From Lysobacter niastensis (lineage in GTDB: Bacteria > Pseudomonadota > Gammaproteobacteria > Xanthomonadales > Xanthomonadaceae), in the NCBI RefSeq assembly GCF_015453285.1, contig NZ_JADLZT010000005.1:186001-250000 (forward strand): 64,000 nt of DNA. The letters run 5' to 3'. Under the pieces are notes generated by a model, which saw only the letters and a list, made by a program, of their open reading frames with translations, was not told the DNA's origin and made no database searches. The position numbers and the translations under genes were made by a program. This document shows positions 1 through 11,930 of the stretch, one piece after another; position 1 is the stretch's first letter, and every line of letters begins with the position of its first letter.

Positions 1-455
<455 letters not shown>

Positions 456-551
456 ATCCAGGCGTCCAGGCGCAATACGGCGCCGTCCGCATTGCGCCCC
501 AACCCCGGCGACGGCTAGAGTCGCCGCCGGGGAACACGATCGGGACCGGCT

Positions 552-2321
552 GTGAAGCGATACGCGCGTACTGCATTGGCATTGGCGCTGGCACTGGCCA
601 GCGGCTCCGCCGCGGCGCTCGGTCTGGGGCAGATCGAGGTCCGTTCCAGGATCGGCCAGCCATTCCTGGCCGAGATTCCCATCATTTCGGGCGATCCAGC
701 CGAACTGGAGAACCTCCAGGCCGAGCTCGCGTCGCCGGACACCTTCGCCCGCATTGGCCTGCAGGTGCCGACCGGTGTCGTCGCCGACCTGCAGTTCTCC
801 TCGGCGCTGGATTCGACCGGCCACCCGGTGATCCGTGTCACCAGCCAGCAGCCCGTCACCGAGCCGCTGCTGACCTTCCTGGTCTCGGTCGATTGGGGGC
901 AGGGCAGGCTGGTGCGCGAGTATTCCGCGCTGCTGGATACGCCGCGCACCGTATCGGCGCCGTTGCAGCCGACCGTCGAAGAGGCCGTCGTCTCGGCCCC
1001 GAACACGATCGAGCGTGAGCCGGCGGCCCCGGCCGCGCCGGAACCCGTCGCGCAGGCTGCTGAACCGCCCGCGGCGGACCGTCCCGAAGACAATGCGATC
1101 GCTGCCACGCCGGAACCGGCGCCCACGCCTGCACCGGTGGCTGCGGCTGCACCGCCGCCGCCCACTCAGGCGCCGATGCCGGCAGCGGCACCGGCAGGTG
1201 CTCCTGATGAATTGCGCGTGCGCGCCGGCGACACGCTGTCGAAGATCGCCAGCGAAGTCGATCTGCCGGGCAGGTTCACGCTCGACCAGACCATGATCGC
1301 GCTGCTGCGCGCGAATCCCGATGCCTTCATCGGCGGCAACGTCAACCGTCTGCGCCAGGGCGCGGTGCTGCGCGTGCCGTCGGGACACGAGCTGTCCGAC
1401 ATCGAGGCGGCTCAGGCTTCGCGCCTGGTCAACGGCCAGTTCCAGCAATGGCAGGCCGCGCGCCGACCGATGGCTCAGCCGGCGGCCAGCGCGCGGGCCG
1501 CCGCAAGCGGTGCCGTCACGCCTTCGGCGAAGCCTGTGGCCACCTCTCCCGAGGCCGCCGCAACGCGCACGGCCGAGGCACGTCTGGAAATCGTCCCGCC
1601 CGGCGCGAGCCGCGCCACGCAGGCGGGTACACAGTCCGGCATCAACGCCGGTGGTGAGGGCGAAATGCTGCGACAGGAACTGCAACAGACACAGGAAACG
1701 CTCGCGGCGCGCGACGCCGAGCTGCAGGAGATCAAGGGCCGCGTGGCCGAGCTGGAGCAACTGCAGAAGCAGCAGCAACAGCTGATTACGATGAAGGACA
1801 GCGAGCTGGCGGCAGCGCAGCAGCGCCTGGCGCAATCGCAGCACCCGGCCGCTGCCGACGCCGGCGGAGCGATGTGGCCGTGGCTCGCCGGCGGCGCGTT
1901 GCTGCTGGTCCTCGGTGGCGGCTGGCTGCTGAGGCGCCGCCCGAGCAAGCCGGTGTTCCGCGCGCCCGGCGTGACCCCTTCGATCGCCGATGCCTTCACG
2001 GCCGGCCCGGCGCCGGCTTTCGAGCCCGTTGCCGAAGCAGTCGTCGAAGCGGAAGAGATCTCGCCCGAAGTGAAGGGTGCGCAGATCGCCGCGGCGGTCG
2101 AAGCGCAGGCGCCGGCCTGGCATCAGGCGGCGAAGGGCCCGGGCGGCCGCCAGGAACCGCTGTTCGCCGTCCAGCCAGGACAGGAGCGCCTCGAACTGGC
2201 GCGCGCCTACCTCGACCTGGGCGACCACGAGAGCGCGCGACAGTTGCTCAGCGACGTCGTGATCAACGGTGACCTGACCGCGCGCCAGCAGGCCGCACGG
2301 ATGCTGCAAGAGCTGGACTGA
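552..2321 (+). CDS. fimV: FimV/HubP-family polar hub protein
   Basis: A 589-residue inner-membrane protein that in pseudomonads and vibrios organises the cell pole, type IV pilus assembly and twitching. A GTG start opens a signal peptide (residues 1-22, ending SAAA before [10 protein letters not shown], the classic FimV N-terminus). A periplasmic FimV domain follows (about 23-130), then a Pro/Ala-rich linker, a LysM peptidoglycan-binding domain (about 221-275, [13 protein letters not shown]), a Gln/Glu-rich coiled coil (about 372-425), one membrane helix (about 436-456) and a cytoplasmic tail. The tail ends in the FimV C-terminal TPR-like motif ([18 protein letters not shown]). It is much shorter than the ~900-residue Pseudomonas protein because the acidic cytoplasmic repeat region is brief. 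Its place between asd and truA is conserved. Confidence 0.93.
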   Translation: MKRYARTALALALALASGSAAALGLGQIEVRSRIGQPFLAEIPIISGDPAELENLQAELASPDTFARIGLQVPTGVVADLQFSSALDSTGHPVIRVTSQQPVTEPLLTFLVSVDWGQGRLVREYSALLDTPRTVSAPLQPTVEEAVVSAPNTIEREPAAPAAPEPVAQAAEPPAADRPEDNAIAATPEPAPTPAPVAAAAPPPPTQAPMPAAAPAGAPDELRVRAGDTLSKIASEVDLPGRFTLDQTMIALLRANPDAFIGGNVNRLRQGAVLRVPSGHELSDIEAAQASRLVNGQFQQWQAARRPMAQPAASARAAASGAVTPSAKPVATSPEAAATRTAEARLEIVPPGASRATQAGTQSGINAGGEGEMLRQELQQTQETLAARDAELQEIKGRVAELEQLQKQQQQLITMKDSELAAAQQRLAQSQHPAAADAGGAMWPWLAGGALLLVLGGGWLLRRRPSKPVFRAPGVTPSIADAFTAGPAPAFEPVAEAVVEAEEISPEVKGAQIAAAVEAQAPAWHQAAKGPGGRQEPLFAVQPGQERLELARAYLDLGDHESARQLLSDVVINGDLTARQQAARMLQELD

Positions 2322-2325
2322 CGGA

Positions 2326-3153
2326 ATGGAAGAGCAGTCCGCCGCGGACGTCCCACCGTCGCGGCGCTATGCGCTGGGCGTCGAATACGACGGCAGCGAA
2401 TTCTCGGGCTGGCAACGCCTGAGCAAGCACGGAGAATCCGAGCGGCCCGGCGAGGAGACGATCCAGGGTGCGCTCGAGCTGGCGCTGTCTTTCGTCGCTG
2501 GCCACCCGGTCGAGACCGTCTGTGCAGGCCGCACCGATGCCGGCGTCCACGCCTCCTGCCAGGTCGTGCACTTCGACACCCATGCCGTGCGCGAAACGCG
2601 CGGCTGGATGCTGGGCGTCACCAGTCGCCTGCCGCCGTCGGTGTGCGTGCGCTGGTGCCGGCCGGTGCCTTCCGACTTCAACGCACGCTTCTCGGCGCGC
2701 GCCCGGCGTTACCGCTACAGCATCCTGAACCGCGCGGTGCGTCCGGCACTGGGGCGGCAAACCCTGAGCTGGGAGCGGCGGCCGCTCGATGCCGATGCCA
2801 TGCATCGCGCCGCGCAGGCGCTGCTGGGCGAGAACGACTTCTCCGCCTTCCGCACCGTCCACTGCCAGGCGCCGCATGCCCGCCGCGAACTGCAGGAAAT
2901 CGTGGTCAGGCGGGACGGCGAGATCGTCGAGGTCGAGGTGCAGGCCAATGCGTTCCTGCACCACATGGTCCGCAACATCGTCGGCAGCCTGCTCATGGTG
3001 GGCAGCGGCGAGCGGCCGGAAGCCTGGATCGCGGAGCTGCTGGCGGGGCGTGATCGCACCCTCGCCGGACCCACGGCTCCGCCGGACGGGCTGGTGTTCC
3101 TGGGGCCTCGCTATCCGGCAGAATGGGACCTTCCGGCCGAGGTTTCGCTGTGA
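2326..3153 (+). CDS. truA: tRNA pseudouridine(38-40) synthase TruA
   Basis: A 275-residue enzyme that isomerises uridines 38-40 in the anticodon arm of many tRNAs. The catalytic aspartate is D71 in [11 protein letters not shown], and the N-terminal [10 protein letters not shown] motif is also diagnostic. The ATG lies 4 nt after the fimV stop, so the two genes are probably co-transcribed. The 3' end overlaps trpF by a GTGA junction. The length is usual for the family. Confidence 0.96.
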   Translation: MEEQSAADVPPSRRYALGVEYDGSEFSGWQRLSKHGESERPGEETIQGALELALSFVAGHPVETVCAGRTDAGVHASCQVVHFDTHAVRETRGWMLGVTSRLPPSVCVRWCRPVPSDFNARFSARARRYRYSILNRAVRPALGRQTLSWERRPLDADAMHRAAQALLGENDFSAFRTVHCQAPHARRELQEIVVRRDGEIVEVEVQANAFLHHMVRNIVGSLLMVGSGERPEAWIAELLAGRDRTLAGPTAPPDGLVFLGPRYPAEWDLPAEVSL

Positions 3154-3812
3154 ACGTCGCCAAGGGGCGGGTCCTGTTCCGCACCCGCATCAAGTTCTGT
3201 GGAATGACGCGTCCGGGCGACATCCGCCTGGCCGGCGAGCTGGGAGCCGACGCGGTCGGCCTGGTCTTCGCCCCTCGTAGTCCGCGCCGGATCGAACCCG
3301 AACAGGCCCAGGCCATGCGCGAGGCGCTGGCGCCGCTGGTCGATGCCGTCGCGCTGTTCATGGACAACTCGCAGGACGAGGTGCGCGAGGTCGTGCGCCA
3401 CGTGCGGCCCAACATGCTGCAGTTCCACGGCAGCGAGGACGACGCGTTCTGCCGGAGCTTCGGCGTGCCGTACCTGAAGGCGATCCCGATGGGCGAGGCG
3501 ATCACGCAGACGGCGATCGCGTTGCAGCTCAAGTATCCGGGCGCCGCAGGATTCCTGTTCGACAGCCACGCGCTGGGTGGCTCCGGCGGCAGTGGCCAGA
3601 CATTCGACTGGTCGCGCGTGCCGCTCGACCTGCACAAGCCGTTCGTGCTGGCCGGCGGCATCACGCCGGACAACGTCTTCGACGCCATCCTCGCGACGCG
3701 TCCGTGGGGCGTGGATGTTTCCAGCGGCATCGAGACCGAGCCGGGCGTCAAGGACGGCGACCGCATGCGCCACTTCGTCGAGGAAGTGCGGCGCGCCGAC
3801 TGCCACCAGTAG
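3150..3812 (+). CDS. trpF: Phosphoribosylanthranilate isomerase
   Basis: A 220-residue (beta/alpha)8 enzyme of tryptophan synthesis that converts N-(5'-phosphoribosyl)anthranilate to CdRP in the cytoplasm. The motif RIKFCGMTR carries the catalytic cysteine (C17 with the start chosen), and the catalytic aspartate lies in [10 protein letters not shown]. The C-terminal phosphate-binding part reads [10 protein letters not shown] and [10 protein letters not shown] chose the GTG at 3150, which gives a 4-base overlap with the truA stop and a near-family N-terminus. An in-frame ATG at 3123 would add nine residues inside truA. It is the first of three tryptophan genes here; trpE, G, D and C are not in the window. 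Confidence 0.94.
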   Translation: MNVAKGRVLFRTRIKFCGMTRPGDIRLAGELGADAVGLVFAPRSPRRIEPEQAQAMREALAPLVDAVALFMDNSQDEVREVVRHVRPNMLQFHGSEDDAFCRSFGVPYLKAIPMGEAITQTAIALQLKYPGAAGFLFDSHALGGSGGSGQTFDWSRVPLDLHKPFVLAGGITPDNVFDAILATRPWGVDVSSGIETEPGVKDGDRMRHFVEEVRRADCHQ

Positions 3813-3904
3813 CCGGAGGCGGTGCCGACCGGTGCCGGCCGCCGATGGCCTTACACTGGTGGTCACGCCGCGCGTCGCGGCGCCCCCGCACCCGATTCGC
3901 GCTG

Positions 3905-5122
<1,218 letters not shown>

Positions 5123-5136
5123 AGGATTCCGCACGC

Positions 5137-5937
5137 ATGAACCGCATCGACACCCGTTTCGCAGCGCTCAAGGCACAGGGCCGAAAGGCACTGGTTCCCT
5201 TCGTCACCGCTGGAGATCCGTCATTGGAGTTGACTGTTCCGGTGATGCACGCGCTCGTGCGCGCCGGTGCCGACGTCATCGAACTCGGCGTGCCGTTTTC
5301 CGATCCGATGGCCGACGGTCCGGTCATCCAGCGAAGCTCCGAGCGTGCGCTGGCGCGCGGTGCCGGGCTCGCCTTCGTATTCGAGAGCGTGCGCCGCTTC
5401 CGTGAGCGCGACGCCGACACGCCGGTCGTGCTGATGGGCTACCTCAACCCGGTCGAGATCCGCGGCCCCGAGCAGTTCGCCCGGGAGGCCACGGCGGCCG
5501 GAGTCGATGGCGTGCTGCTGGTCGACCTGCCTCCCGAGGAGGCGGGCGAGTTCCGGGCGGCCTTCTCGGCGCACGGCCTGGCGCTGATCGTGCTGGCGTC
5601 GCCGACCACCAGCGAGGCCCGGCTGGCGACGCTCTGCCAGGGCGCACAGGGCTACCTGTACTACGTCAGCTTTGCCGGCGTGACCGGCGCCGACCGGCTC
5701 GACACGCACGCCGCCGGCGAGCACCTGCATGCGATCCGCTTGCGCAGCCCCGTGCCGGTGGTGGCGGGCTTCGGGATCAAGGACGCCACCAGCGCCGCGG
5801 CCATGGGGCGCGAAGCCGATGGGGTCGTGGTCGGTAGCGCCCTGGTGTCCGCCCTGGGCGACGCCGACGACCCCGCGGCCGAAGCTGCTGCCTTCCTGGC
5901 GCCGTTGCGGGCCGCCCTGGATGCGCTCCCGGCGTAG
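5137..5937 (+). CDS. trpA: Tryptophan synthase alpha chain
   Basis: A 266-residue (beta/alpha)8 subunit that cleaves indole-3-glycerol phosphate and passes indole to TrpB. The two catalytic residues sit at the canonical places: E49 in [12 protein letters not shown] and D60 in MADGPVIQ. The C-terminal phosphate site reads [16 protein letters not shown]. The ATG at 5137 is 14 bases after the trpB stop. An in-frame GTG at 5119 overlapping that stop is a possible alternative start that would add six residues. The following accD gene begins 96 bases downstream. Confidence 0.97.
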   Translation: MNRIDTRFAALKAQGRKALVPFVTAGDPSLELTVPVMHALVRAGADVIELGVPFSDPMADGPVIQRSSERALARGAGLAFVFESVRRFRERDADTPVVLMGYLNPVEIRGPEQFAREATAAGVDGVLLVDLPPEEAGEFRAAFSAHGLALIVLASPTTSEARLATLCQGAQGYLYYVSFAGVTGADRLDTHAAGEHLHAIRLRSPVPVVAGFGIKDATSAAAMGREADGVVVGSALVSALGDADDPAAEAAAFLAPLRAALDALPA

Positions 5938-6033
5938 CTTGCCCGGCGCACGCTGCGGCCTGCGCTAAACTGACCCGCTCGGCCGGAACCGACCGGCCAC
6001 AACGATCAAGCCTGAACGGGAAACACCCAAAGC

Positions 6034-6924
6034 ATGTCCTGGCTCAAGAAACTCATGCCCTCCGGTATCCGCACCGAAACCGGAGCGGCCAAGCGGCGCA
6101 GCGTCCCCGAGGGTCTGTGGGAGAAGTGCGACCGCTGCGGCGCGGTGCTGTACCGCCCCGAGCTCGAGGAAAACCTCGAGGTCTGCCCGAAGTGCAGCTT
6201 CCACATGCCGATTCGCGCACGCGTGCGCCTGACCGCGCTGTTCGACGCCAACAGCACGCAGGAAATCGCCGCCGAACTGGGCCCGACCGACGTGCTCAAG
6301 TTCAAGGACCAGAAGCGCTACGCCGACCGCATCAAGGCCGCGCAGAAGTCCACGGGCGAGCGCGACGCGCTGATCGCGATGAAGGGCACGCTGAAGCAGC
6401 GCCCGCTGGTCGCCTGCGCGTTCGACTTCGCGTTCATGGGCGGCTCGATGGGTTCGGTCGTGGGCGAGCGCTTCGCCCGCGCCGCCGAGACCGCGGTCGA
6501 ACTCCGCTGCCCGATGGTCTGCTTCACCGCGACCGGTGGCGCACGCATGCAGGAGAGCCTGTTCTCGCTGATGCAGATGGCCAAGACCTCCGCTGCGCTG
6601 GGCCGCATGCGTTCGAGGGGGCTGCCTTTCATTTCGGTCATGACGCACCCGACCACGGGCGGTGTGTCGGCGTCGTTCGCGATGCTGGGCGACCTCAACC
6701 TCGCCGAGCCGGAGGCCCTGATCGGCTTCGCCGGTCCGCGCGTGATCGAGCAGACCGTCCGCGAAACGCTGCCGGAAGGCTTCCAGCGTTCGGAGTTCCT
6801 GCTGGAGCACGGCGCGATCGACCAGATCTGCGACCGTCGCGAGATGCGCGATCGCCTGGCGCACCTGGTTGCGTTGCTGATGGACCAGCCGCAGCCGGAA
6901 GACGACGCCGAAGTCATTTCCTGA
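6034..6924 (+). CDS. accD: Acetyl-CoA carboxylase carboxyltransferase subunit beta
   Basis: A 296-residue beta subunit of the carboxyltransferase that makes malonyl-CoA, the first committed step of fatty acid synthesis; its alpha partner AccA is not in the window. The N-terminal zinc ribbon has four cysteines (C32, C35, C51, C54; CDRCG then CPKC), followed by the crotonase-like carboxyltransferase domain with [13 protein letters not shown] and the oxyanion glycines in [13 protein letters not shown]. The trpA-accD order is common in gammaproteobacteria. A TAAACT hexamer at 5966 could be a -10 box, but no well-spaced -35 is visible. glmM follows after 10 bases, so the two may be co-transcribed. 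Confidence 0.97.
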   Translation: MSWLKKLMPSGIRTETGAAKRRSVPEGLWEKCDRCGAVLYRPELEENLEVCPKCSFHMPIRARVRLTALFDANSTQEIAAELGPTDVLKFKDQKRYADRIKAAQKSTGERDALIAMKGTLKQRPLVACAFDFAFMGGSMGSVVGERFARAAETAVELRCPMVCFTATGGARMQESLFSLMQMAKTSAALGRMRSRGLPFISVMTHPTTGGVSASFAMLGDLNLAEPEALIGFAGPRVIEQTVRETLPEGFQRSEFLLEHGAIDQICDRREMRDRLAHLVALLMDQPQPEDDAEVIS

Positions 6925-6934
6925 GGAGCGACGC

Positions 6935-8275
6935 TTGAGCCGCAAGTATTTCGGTACCGACGGTATCCGTGGCCGCGTGGGCGAAGGCCCGATTTCGGCC
7001 GATTTCGTGCTTCGACTCGGCAACGCCTACGGGCATGCGCTGCCCCGGCGGGACTGGCGCAACCCGGTGGTCATCATCGGCAAGGACACGCGCATCTCGA
7101 ACTACATGTTCGAGGCTGCGCTCGAGGCCGGCCTGGTCGCTGCGGGTGTCGACGTGCAGCTGATGGGGCCGATGCCGACGCCGGCCGTCGCGCACCTCAC
7201 GCACTCGATGCGCGCCGATGGCGGCATCGTGATCTCCGCCTCGCACAACCCGCACCACGACAACGGCATCAAGTTCTTCTCGGCCGAGGGCGAAAAGCTC
7301 GACGACGAGACCGAACTGGCGATTGAAGCTGCGCTGGAGCAACCGTTCTTCACCGTGCCGTCCGAGCAGCTCGGCAAGGCCATCCGCACGCGTGACGCGC
7401 TGGGCCGCTACATCGAGGCCTGCAAGGGGTCCGTGCCGAAGGGCTTCGACCTGGGCGGCATGCGCATCGCGATGGATTGTGCCAACGGCGCGACCTACCA
7501 GCTCGGCCCGCTGGTGCTGAACGAACTCGGTGCGCGCGTCGATGCGATTGGTGTCGAACCCAACGGCGTGAACATCAACGACGGCGTGGGTTCGACCCAT
7601 CCGGAAACCCTGGCCGCGCACGTGCGCGCCACCGACGCCGACCTCGGCATCGCCTTCGACGGCGATGGCGACCGCGTGCTGTTCGTCGATGGCGAAGGCG
7701 TCGTCTGCGACGGCGATGACCTGCTGTACGTGCTCGCTACCGACTGGCAGGAAAGCGGACGGCTGCACGGACCGGTGGTCGGCACGCTGATGACCAATTA
7801 CGCGCTGGAACGCGCATTCGAGCAGCGCGGCATCGGCTTCATCCGCGCCAAGGTCGGCGACCGCTATGTCCACCAGCAGCTGATCGCCAACAGCGGCGTG
7901 CTCGGCGGCGAGGCATCCGGGCACCTGCTGTGCCTGGACCGGGCCAGCACCGGAGACGGCATCGTCAGCGCGCTACAGGTCCTGGAAGTGCTCAAGCGTC
8001 GTGGCATTTCGCTGCGCCACGCGCTGGACGGCTTCCGCAAGGTTCCGCAGAAGACCGTCAACGTGCGCTACGACGCTGGCGCCCGGCCCGCTGAAGCGGC
8101 CAGCGTCCAGGCGGCGCTGGCGCAGGCCCAGTCGGCCGTTGCGGGCCGCGGCCGGGCCTTCCTGCGTCCGTCCGGCACCGAGCCGGTGGTGCGCGTCACT
8201 GTCGAGGCCGATGACGCGACGCTGATGCAGTCCACGCTCGACGCGCTGGCGACTGCGGTCCGCGAGGCCGTCTGA
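6935..8275 (+). CDS. glmM: Phosphoglucosamine mutase
   Basis: A 446-residue mutase that converts glucosamine-6-phosphate to glucosamine-1-phosphate for UDP-GlcNAc, the shared precursor of peptidoglycan and LPS. The protein starts [12 protein letters not shown] at a TTG codon, preceded by a good TGAGGAG ribosome-binding site at about 6922. The phospho-acceptor serine is S103 in [13 protein letters not shown]; the Mg-binding loop is AFDGDGDR and the C-terminal phosphate loop is RPSGTEP. The rare TTG start with a strong Shine-Dalgarno may limit its expression. Placing glmM next to accD puts two envelope-precursor genes together. Confidence 0.97.
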   Translation: MSRKYFGTDGIRGRVGEGPISADFVLRLGNAYGHALPRRDWRNPVVIIGKDTRISNYMFEAALEAGLVAAGVDVQLMGPMPTPAVAHLTHSMRADGGIVISASHNPHHDNGIKFFSAEGEKLDDETELAIEAALEQPFFTVPSEQLGKAIRTRDALGRYIEACKGSVPKGFDLGGMRIAMDCANGATYQLGPLVLNELGARVDAIGVEPNGVNINDGVGSTHPETLAAHVRATDADLGIAFDGDGDRVLFVDGEGVVCDGDDLLYVLATDWQESGRLHGPVVGTLMTNYALERAFEQRGIGFIRAKVGDRYVHQQLIANSGVLGGEASGHLLCLDRASTGDGIVSALQVLEVLKRRGISLRHALDGFRKVPQKTVNVRYDAGARPAEAASVQAALAQAQSAVAGRGRAFLRPSGTEPVVRVTVEADDATLMQSTLDALATAVREAV

Positions 8276-8283
8276 GCTTCAGG

Positions 8284-8305
8284 CCCCTCTCCCTCGGAAG
8301 AGGGG
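8284..8305. terminator. Hairpin after glmM, possible bidirectional terminator
   Basis: A perfect 7-bp stem (CCCCTCT at 8284-8290 with AGAGGGG at 8299-8305) with an 8-base loop lies between the convergent glmM and lapC-like genes. There is no T-tract, so it may act as an mRNA 3'-end stabiliser or a scattered palindromic repeat rather than a factor-independent terminator. Confidence 0.45.
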
Positions 8306-8343
8306 TGGGGCACGTCGGTGTTCCCTGCCGGGAAACCGATCCC

Positions 8344-10197
8344 TCAATGACGCTGGAACCGCGTCAGCATTTCCCAGGAACTCCTGACCGCGGCGGGCGA
8401 GACATCGGCGCCCGGGATCACCCGGTACTCGCGGTCCACGACGCTGGCCGCGCCCAGGTTGTCGAACAGGTAGGTCCGGTCGCCATCGCGGATGCCGCGC
8501 TTGGACCAGCTTTCCACGACCAGCGGCCGCGAGGCCGGCGCTTCGCCGAACAGGTCGTAGCCGGTGCTGTAATCGGCACTGTCACCCTCGCAGCCGAGCG
8601 CGTGCCGCATCAGCGTCGGCACCAGGTCCTCATGTGAAGTCACCTGGTCGTGGCGCTGCGGCGCCTTGCCCGGCCAGAGCAGCACGAACGGCGTGCGCAA
8701 CTGGTAGTCGGAGAAGTTGCCGTTGTGGCCCCAGTAGTTCTGGTGCAGGTCGTTGAACTCCTCACCGTGGTCGCCGGTGATCAGCACGACGGTGTCGTCG
8801 CCCAGCGGGCTTTCCTCCAGCGTCGAGAGCAGTTCGCCGATCAGGCCGTCGCTGTAGCGCACCGCGGCGCGGTAGCGGTTGTGCTCGGGCGTCGGGTCGT
8901 GGTCGGGGCCCAGGTTGAGAAAGTTCACGTCCTGCGCCATTGGCTGGAACGGCGAGGCGAACCCGCGTGGCACGTGGTACGGCGCGTGCGGCGAATCCAG
9001 GAATACGAACCCGAAGAAGCGCTGGCCGGCGGGATGCTCGCGGATGTCGGCACGCAGGCGGTCGATCACGACGCGGTCGCGGGCCTCGCTGGGCAGGTTG
9101 GCCGGGCCGTTGACGATGCGGTCGCGGACCTTGGCGAACACGGTGCGGTCGAACTCGGGGCTGTACAGCGGCGCGCTGCCATAGACGTGCATCCGGTAGC
9201 CGGTCGCCAGCATCCGGTCGATTATCACCGGTCCGCGCTGTTCGGCCAGCATGGCGTGCCAGTAACCACCCGGCAGTCCGTACATGAGACCGAACAGGCC
9301 GAAGCGGGTCGCATTGCCGCTGCTGTAGTGATGTCCGAACCACTGCGCCCGCTGGGCATGGCGCCATGTGTTGGGCATTGTCTCCGGGGTCAGCGCGTCC
9401 TCGCGCAACGATTCGACCGCGACGACCAGCACGTTCATCGACGGCGGCTTCGCGCACTGCAGAGGCTTGCGCGGATAGCGCAACACGCCTTCACCGATTT
9501 TCGGCAGGTCGGCTGCGTTGGCGGTCTTGATGCCCGCGCGACGCAGGGCCGCCTTCAGCGTGATCGGCTGGGCCCAGGGAATGTAGGTCAGTTGCGACAT
9601 CACCGAGCGGTCGCCGCGGGCGTCGTAGTAGACGACCATGCTCTGGCTGACCAGCAGCATCAGCCCGGCCGCCCACCAGACGTGCTGGACGCGGACAAGC
9701 GATGGCCTGCCTGTCAGCACGCGCCACCATAGCCAGGCAGTCGCCACCTCGAGGGTCAGCAGAAGGCCGGCCCCCAGCGCGATCAGTCCCCACATCCCTG
9801 GCGAGAAGGCCACCTGCTCCTGCAGGGCGCCGCCGAACAACATGTTCAGCACCATCCCGTTGACGTGGAAGCGATAGAGCGCGAAGACCTTGGCATCGGC
9901 CAGCAGCAGGCCGATCCACAGCGACTGCAGGAGGACGGCGCTGGCGATCATCCAGCGCGTGCTGCGCAACAGGCGGCCCAGCAGCAACGCCGGCACCGCA
10001 AGCAGGGCGCCGAAGAACAGGAAGTGGCCCGGCAGCGCGGTCGCCAGGAACAGGACGCTATGGCCCTCCCAGCGGGTATCGGCGAAGGGGATGTTGCTGG
10101 CGGTGATCAGCACGGCCAGGGCCGTGTTGACCAGGACGAATCCGGTCAGCCAGGCCAAGCCGCGGCGCGTCTGCGCTTCGGAGGTGGGGACATCCAT
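8344..10197 (-). CDS. LapC/YejM (PbgA)-like inner-membrane protein with sulfatase-fold periplasmic domain
   Basis: A 617-residue protein with an N-terminal region of about five membrane helices (roughly residues 14-205) that contains FALYRFHVNGMVLNMLF, a signature of the DUF3413 domain of YejM. A periplasmic alkaline-phosphatase/sulfatase-like domain follows (about 250-600) with VVAVESLRED, SGNATRFGLFGL and ITGDHGEEFND. In enterobacteria YejM/LapC senses periplasmic LPS and restrains LapB-FtsH degradation of LpxC, thus balancing LPS against phospholipid. The threonine in SGNATRF and the metal-ligand-like DH pair suggest residual hydrolase chemistry may remain, although the enterobacterial protein is mainly regulatory. 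It is convergent with glmM and divergent from the oxygenase at 10360. I am confident of the family, less of an identical role here. Confidence 0.85.
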   Translation of the reverse strand: MDVPTSEAQTRRGLAWLTGFVLVNTALAVLITASNIPFADTRWEGHSVLFLATALPGHFLFFGALLAVPALLLGRLLRSTRWMIASAVLLQSLWIGLLLADAKVFALYRFHVNGMVLNMLFGGALQEQVAFSPGMWGLIALGAGLLLTLEVATAWLWWRVLTGRPSLVRVQHVWWAAGLMLLVSQSMVVYYDARGDRSVMSQLTYIPWAQPITLKAALRRAGIKTANAADLPKIGEGVLRYPRKPLQCAKPPSMNVLVVAVESLREDALTPETMPNTWRHAQRAQWFGHHYSSGNATRFGLFGLMYGLPGGYWHAMLAEQRGPVIIDRMLATGYRMHVYGSAPLYSPEFDRTVFAKVRDRIVNGPANLPSEARDRVVIDRLRADIREHPAGQRFFGFVFLDSPHAPYHVPRGFASPFQPMAQDVNFLNLGPDHDPTPEHNRYRAAVRYSDGLIGELLSTLEESPLGDDTVVLITGDHGEEFNDLHQNYWGHNGNFSDYQLRTPFVLLWPGKAPQRHDQVTSHEDLVPTLMRHALGCEGDSADYSTGYDLFGEAPASRPLVVESWSKRGIRDGDRTYLFDNLGAASVVDREYRVIPGADVSPAAVRSSWEMLTRFQRH

Positions 10198-10359
10198 GGC
10201 GAAGGGAGGTCCGGGGTGGGGAGCCCGGATCGGCGACGATCAGATTGGGATGACATCGCCCTGTCACAATCCCCTCACCGCAATGGTGCGTTCCGTCCCC
10301 CGCGGCGGAGGGGGGTATCATGGACGGCTCTGAGAACCAAAGACGCCGACAGGACTCCC

Positions 10360-11295
10360 GTGAGCCAGATTCCGACCCTCGACATCCGCCGCTTCGAAAC
10401 TGACCGCGACGCCTTCGTCGCCGAGATCGGCGCGGCCTACCGTGAATGGGGATTCGCCGGCATCCGGGGCCACGGCATCAGCAACGACCAGATCGATGCG
10501 TCCTACGACGTCTTCAAGCGTTTCTTCGCACTGCCCGAGGACGTGAAGCGCAAGTACCACGTCGCCGGTGGCGGCGGCGCCCGCGGCTACACGCCGTTCG
10601 GTATCGAAACCGCCAAGGGCGCGCAGTACCACGACCTGAAGGAGTTCTGGCACGTCGGCCGCGAAATCCCGCGCGACTCCAAGTACGCCGACGTGATGCC
10701 AGCGAACCTGTGGCCGAACGAAATCCCCGAGTTCCGCTCGCTCGCTTACGGCCTGTACCAGTCGCTCGATTCGCTCGGTTCGCGCGTGCTGAGTGCGTTG
10801 GCGCTGCATATCGGCCTGCCGGAGTCGTACTTCGCCGACAAGACCGACTTCGGCAACTCGATCCTGCGCCCGATCCACTATCCGCCGATCACCTCCGACG
10901 ACGTCCCCAACGTGCGCGCCGGAGCGCATGAGGACATCAACCTGATCACGCTGCTCGTCGGCGCCAGCGCCGAAGGCCTGGAAGTGCGCTCGCGCAAGGG
11001 CGACTGGGTGCCGTTCACCGCCGATGCCGACACCATCGTGGTGAACATCGGCGACATGCTGCAGCGCCTGACCAACCATGTGTATCCGTCGACGACCCAC
11101 CGCGTGGTCAATCCGAAGGGCGACAAGGCGCGCCAGCCGCGGTACTCGACGCCGTTCTTCCTGCACCCGAATCCGGACTTCCTGATCGACGTGCTGCCCT
11201 CGACGATCACGATGGACAACCCGAGCCGTTATCCGGAAGCGATTACGGCCCAGGGGTACCTGGAAGAGCGCCTGCGCGAGATCAAGCTGAAGTAA
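10360..11295 (+). CDS. 2-oxoglutarate/Fe(II)-dependent (isopenicillin N synthase-like) oxygenase
   Basis: A 311-residue cytosolic non-haem iron oxygenase of the IPNS/flavanone-hydroxylase-like family; the substrate is unknown. The N-terminal DIOX_N part (about 4-120) is followed by the 2OG-Fe(II) jelly roll. Iron ligands are H190 and D192 (AHEDINL) and H247 (TTHRVVNP), and R261 with S263 (RYS) would bind the 2-oxoglutarate carboxylate. I chose the GTG at 10360 because the protein then starts SQIPTLDIRRF, as family members do, and an AGGA lies 8 bases upstream. The open frame upstream to 9865 lies over the divergent gene and is not coding. It converges on the DNA glycosylase gene with a 9-base gap. 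Confidence 0.88.
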   Translation: MSQIPTLDIRRFETDRDAFVAEIGAAYREWGFAGIRGHGISNDQIDASYDVFKRFFALPEDVKRKYHVAGGGGARGYTPFGIETAKGAQYHDLKEFWHVGREIPRDSKYADVMPANLWPNEIPEFRSLAYGLYQSLDSLGSRVLSALALHIGLPESYFADKTDFGNSILRPIHYPPITSDDVPNVRAGAHEDINLITLLVGASAEGLEVRSRKGDWVPFTADADTIVVNIGDMLQRLTNHVYPSTTHRVVNPKGDKARQPRYSTPFFLHPNPDFLIDVLPSTITMDNPSRYPEAITAQGYLEERLREIKLK

Positions 11296-11304
11296 TCATT
11301 TGGC

Positions 11305-11817
11305 TCAGGCGGCCGCGATGCCGGCCGCCTGCAGTGCGTCGCGCCAGGCCGCCCGCTTGGCGTCCAGGCGCATCGAGGCATGGGCTGGGCTGGTCGAGGG
11401 CAGGCGCACGCAGCGTAGTCCAAGGTCGGGCAGCGCCGGCAACACCCGCCGCTGGAAACTCTGCGCGGCCTTGCCGCCATTGAGCAGCACCGTTGCGACG
11501 TCCGGATGGGCGGTGAAAAAGCCGCGGAAGTCGTTCGTGAGCGCGGTGTCGTCGCGAATCTCCGAGTCGAGGCTGCCTTCGCGCTCGCAGCGGTCGAACA
11601 CATCCCACAGCGCGATCCCCGCCGCGGTGAGGCGTGCCAGTCGCTGGGGGTAGGGCAGCGCGGGCTCGGCGCCCACGAGCATTCCCATGATCGGCCAGAA
11701 CTGATTGCGCGGATGGGCGTAATACTGCGACGCGCGCAGCGACAAGGCGCCCGGCATGCTGCCCAGGATCAGCACGCGCGGGTGCGCTCCGGTGACGGGT
11801 GCAAAACCTTTCAGCAT
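11305..11817 (-). CDS. Hypoxanthine/uracil-DNA glycosylase (UDG family 6-like, DNA-deoxyinosine glycosylase)
   Basis: A 170-residue protein with the uracil-DNA glycosylase fold. It begins MLKGFAPVTGAHPRVLILGSMPG and has the diagnostic YYAHPRNQFWPIMG block of the TIGR04274-type DNA-deoxyinosine glycosylases, which remove deaminated adenine (hypoxanthine) from DNA. The later VLLNGGKAAQSF and LPSTSPAHA segments correspond to the family's conserved second half and DNA-contact loop. I chose the ATG at 11817; an upstream in-frame ATG at 11865 would add 16 residues that look unlike the family and would overlap the tpiA promoter region. A mug-like relation exists, but this is not E. coli Mug. Confidence 0.85.
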   Translation of the reverse strand: MLKGFAPVTGAHPRVLILGSMPGALSLRASQYYAHPRNQFWPIMGMLVGAEPALPYPQRLARLTAAGIALWDVFDRCEREGSLDSEIRDDTALTNDFRGFFTAHPDVATVLLNGGKAAQSFQRRVLPALPDLGLRCVRLPSTSPAHASMRLDAKRAAWRDALQAAGIAAA

Positions 11818-11930
11818 GTGCGTATCGCGGCCGTGGGGTGCTGATTTTAAGGCGCTGCTTCGCAAAGACTGCTCTTGCCTCGGCGCTGCGCTAAAATGCC
11901 GCCCTTTGATTTGTGCCGAAGGGAAGTGTC

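Noticed and set aside
5939-5971. TTGCCC...TAAACT as a promoter for accD
   Set aside because: The spacing of 21 bases is too long for a convincing match.
9865-10359. Upstream in-frame extension of the 2OG-Fe(II) oxygenase
   Set aside because: It overlaps the divergent lapC-like gene, and the family N-terminus begins at the GTG at 10360.
11875-11897. TTGCCT...TAAAAT as a promoter for tpiA
   Set aside because: The spacing is only 11 bases. The TAAAAT may still be a -10 box, but the pair does not qualify as a sigma70 promoter.
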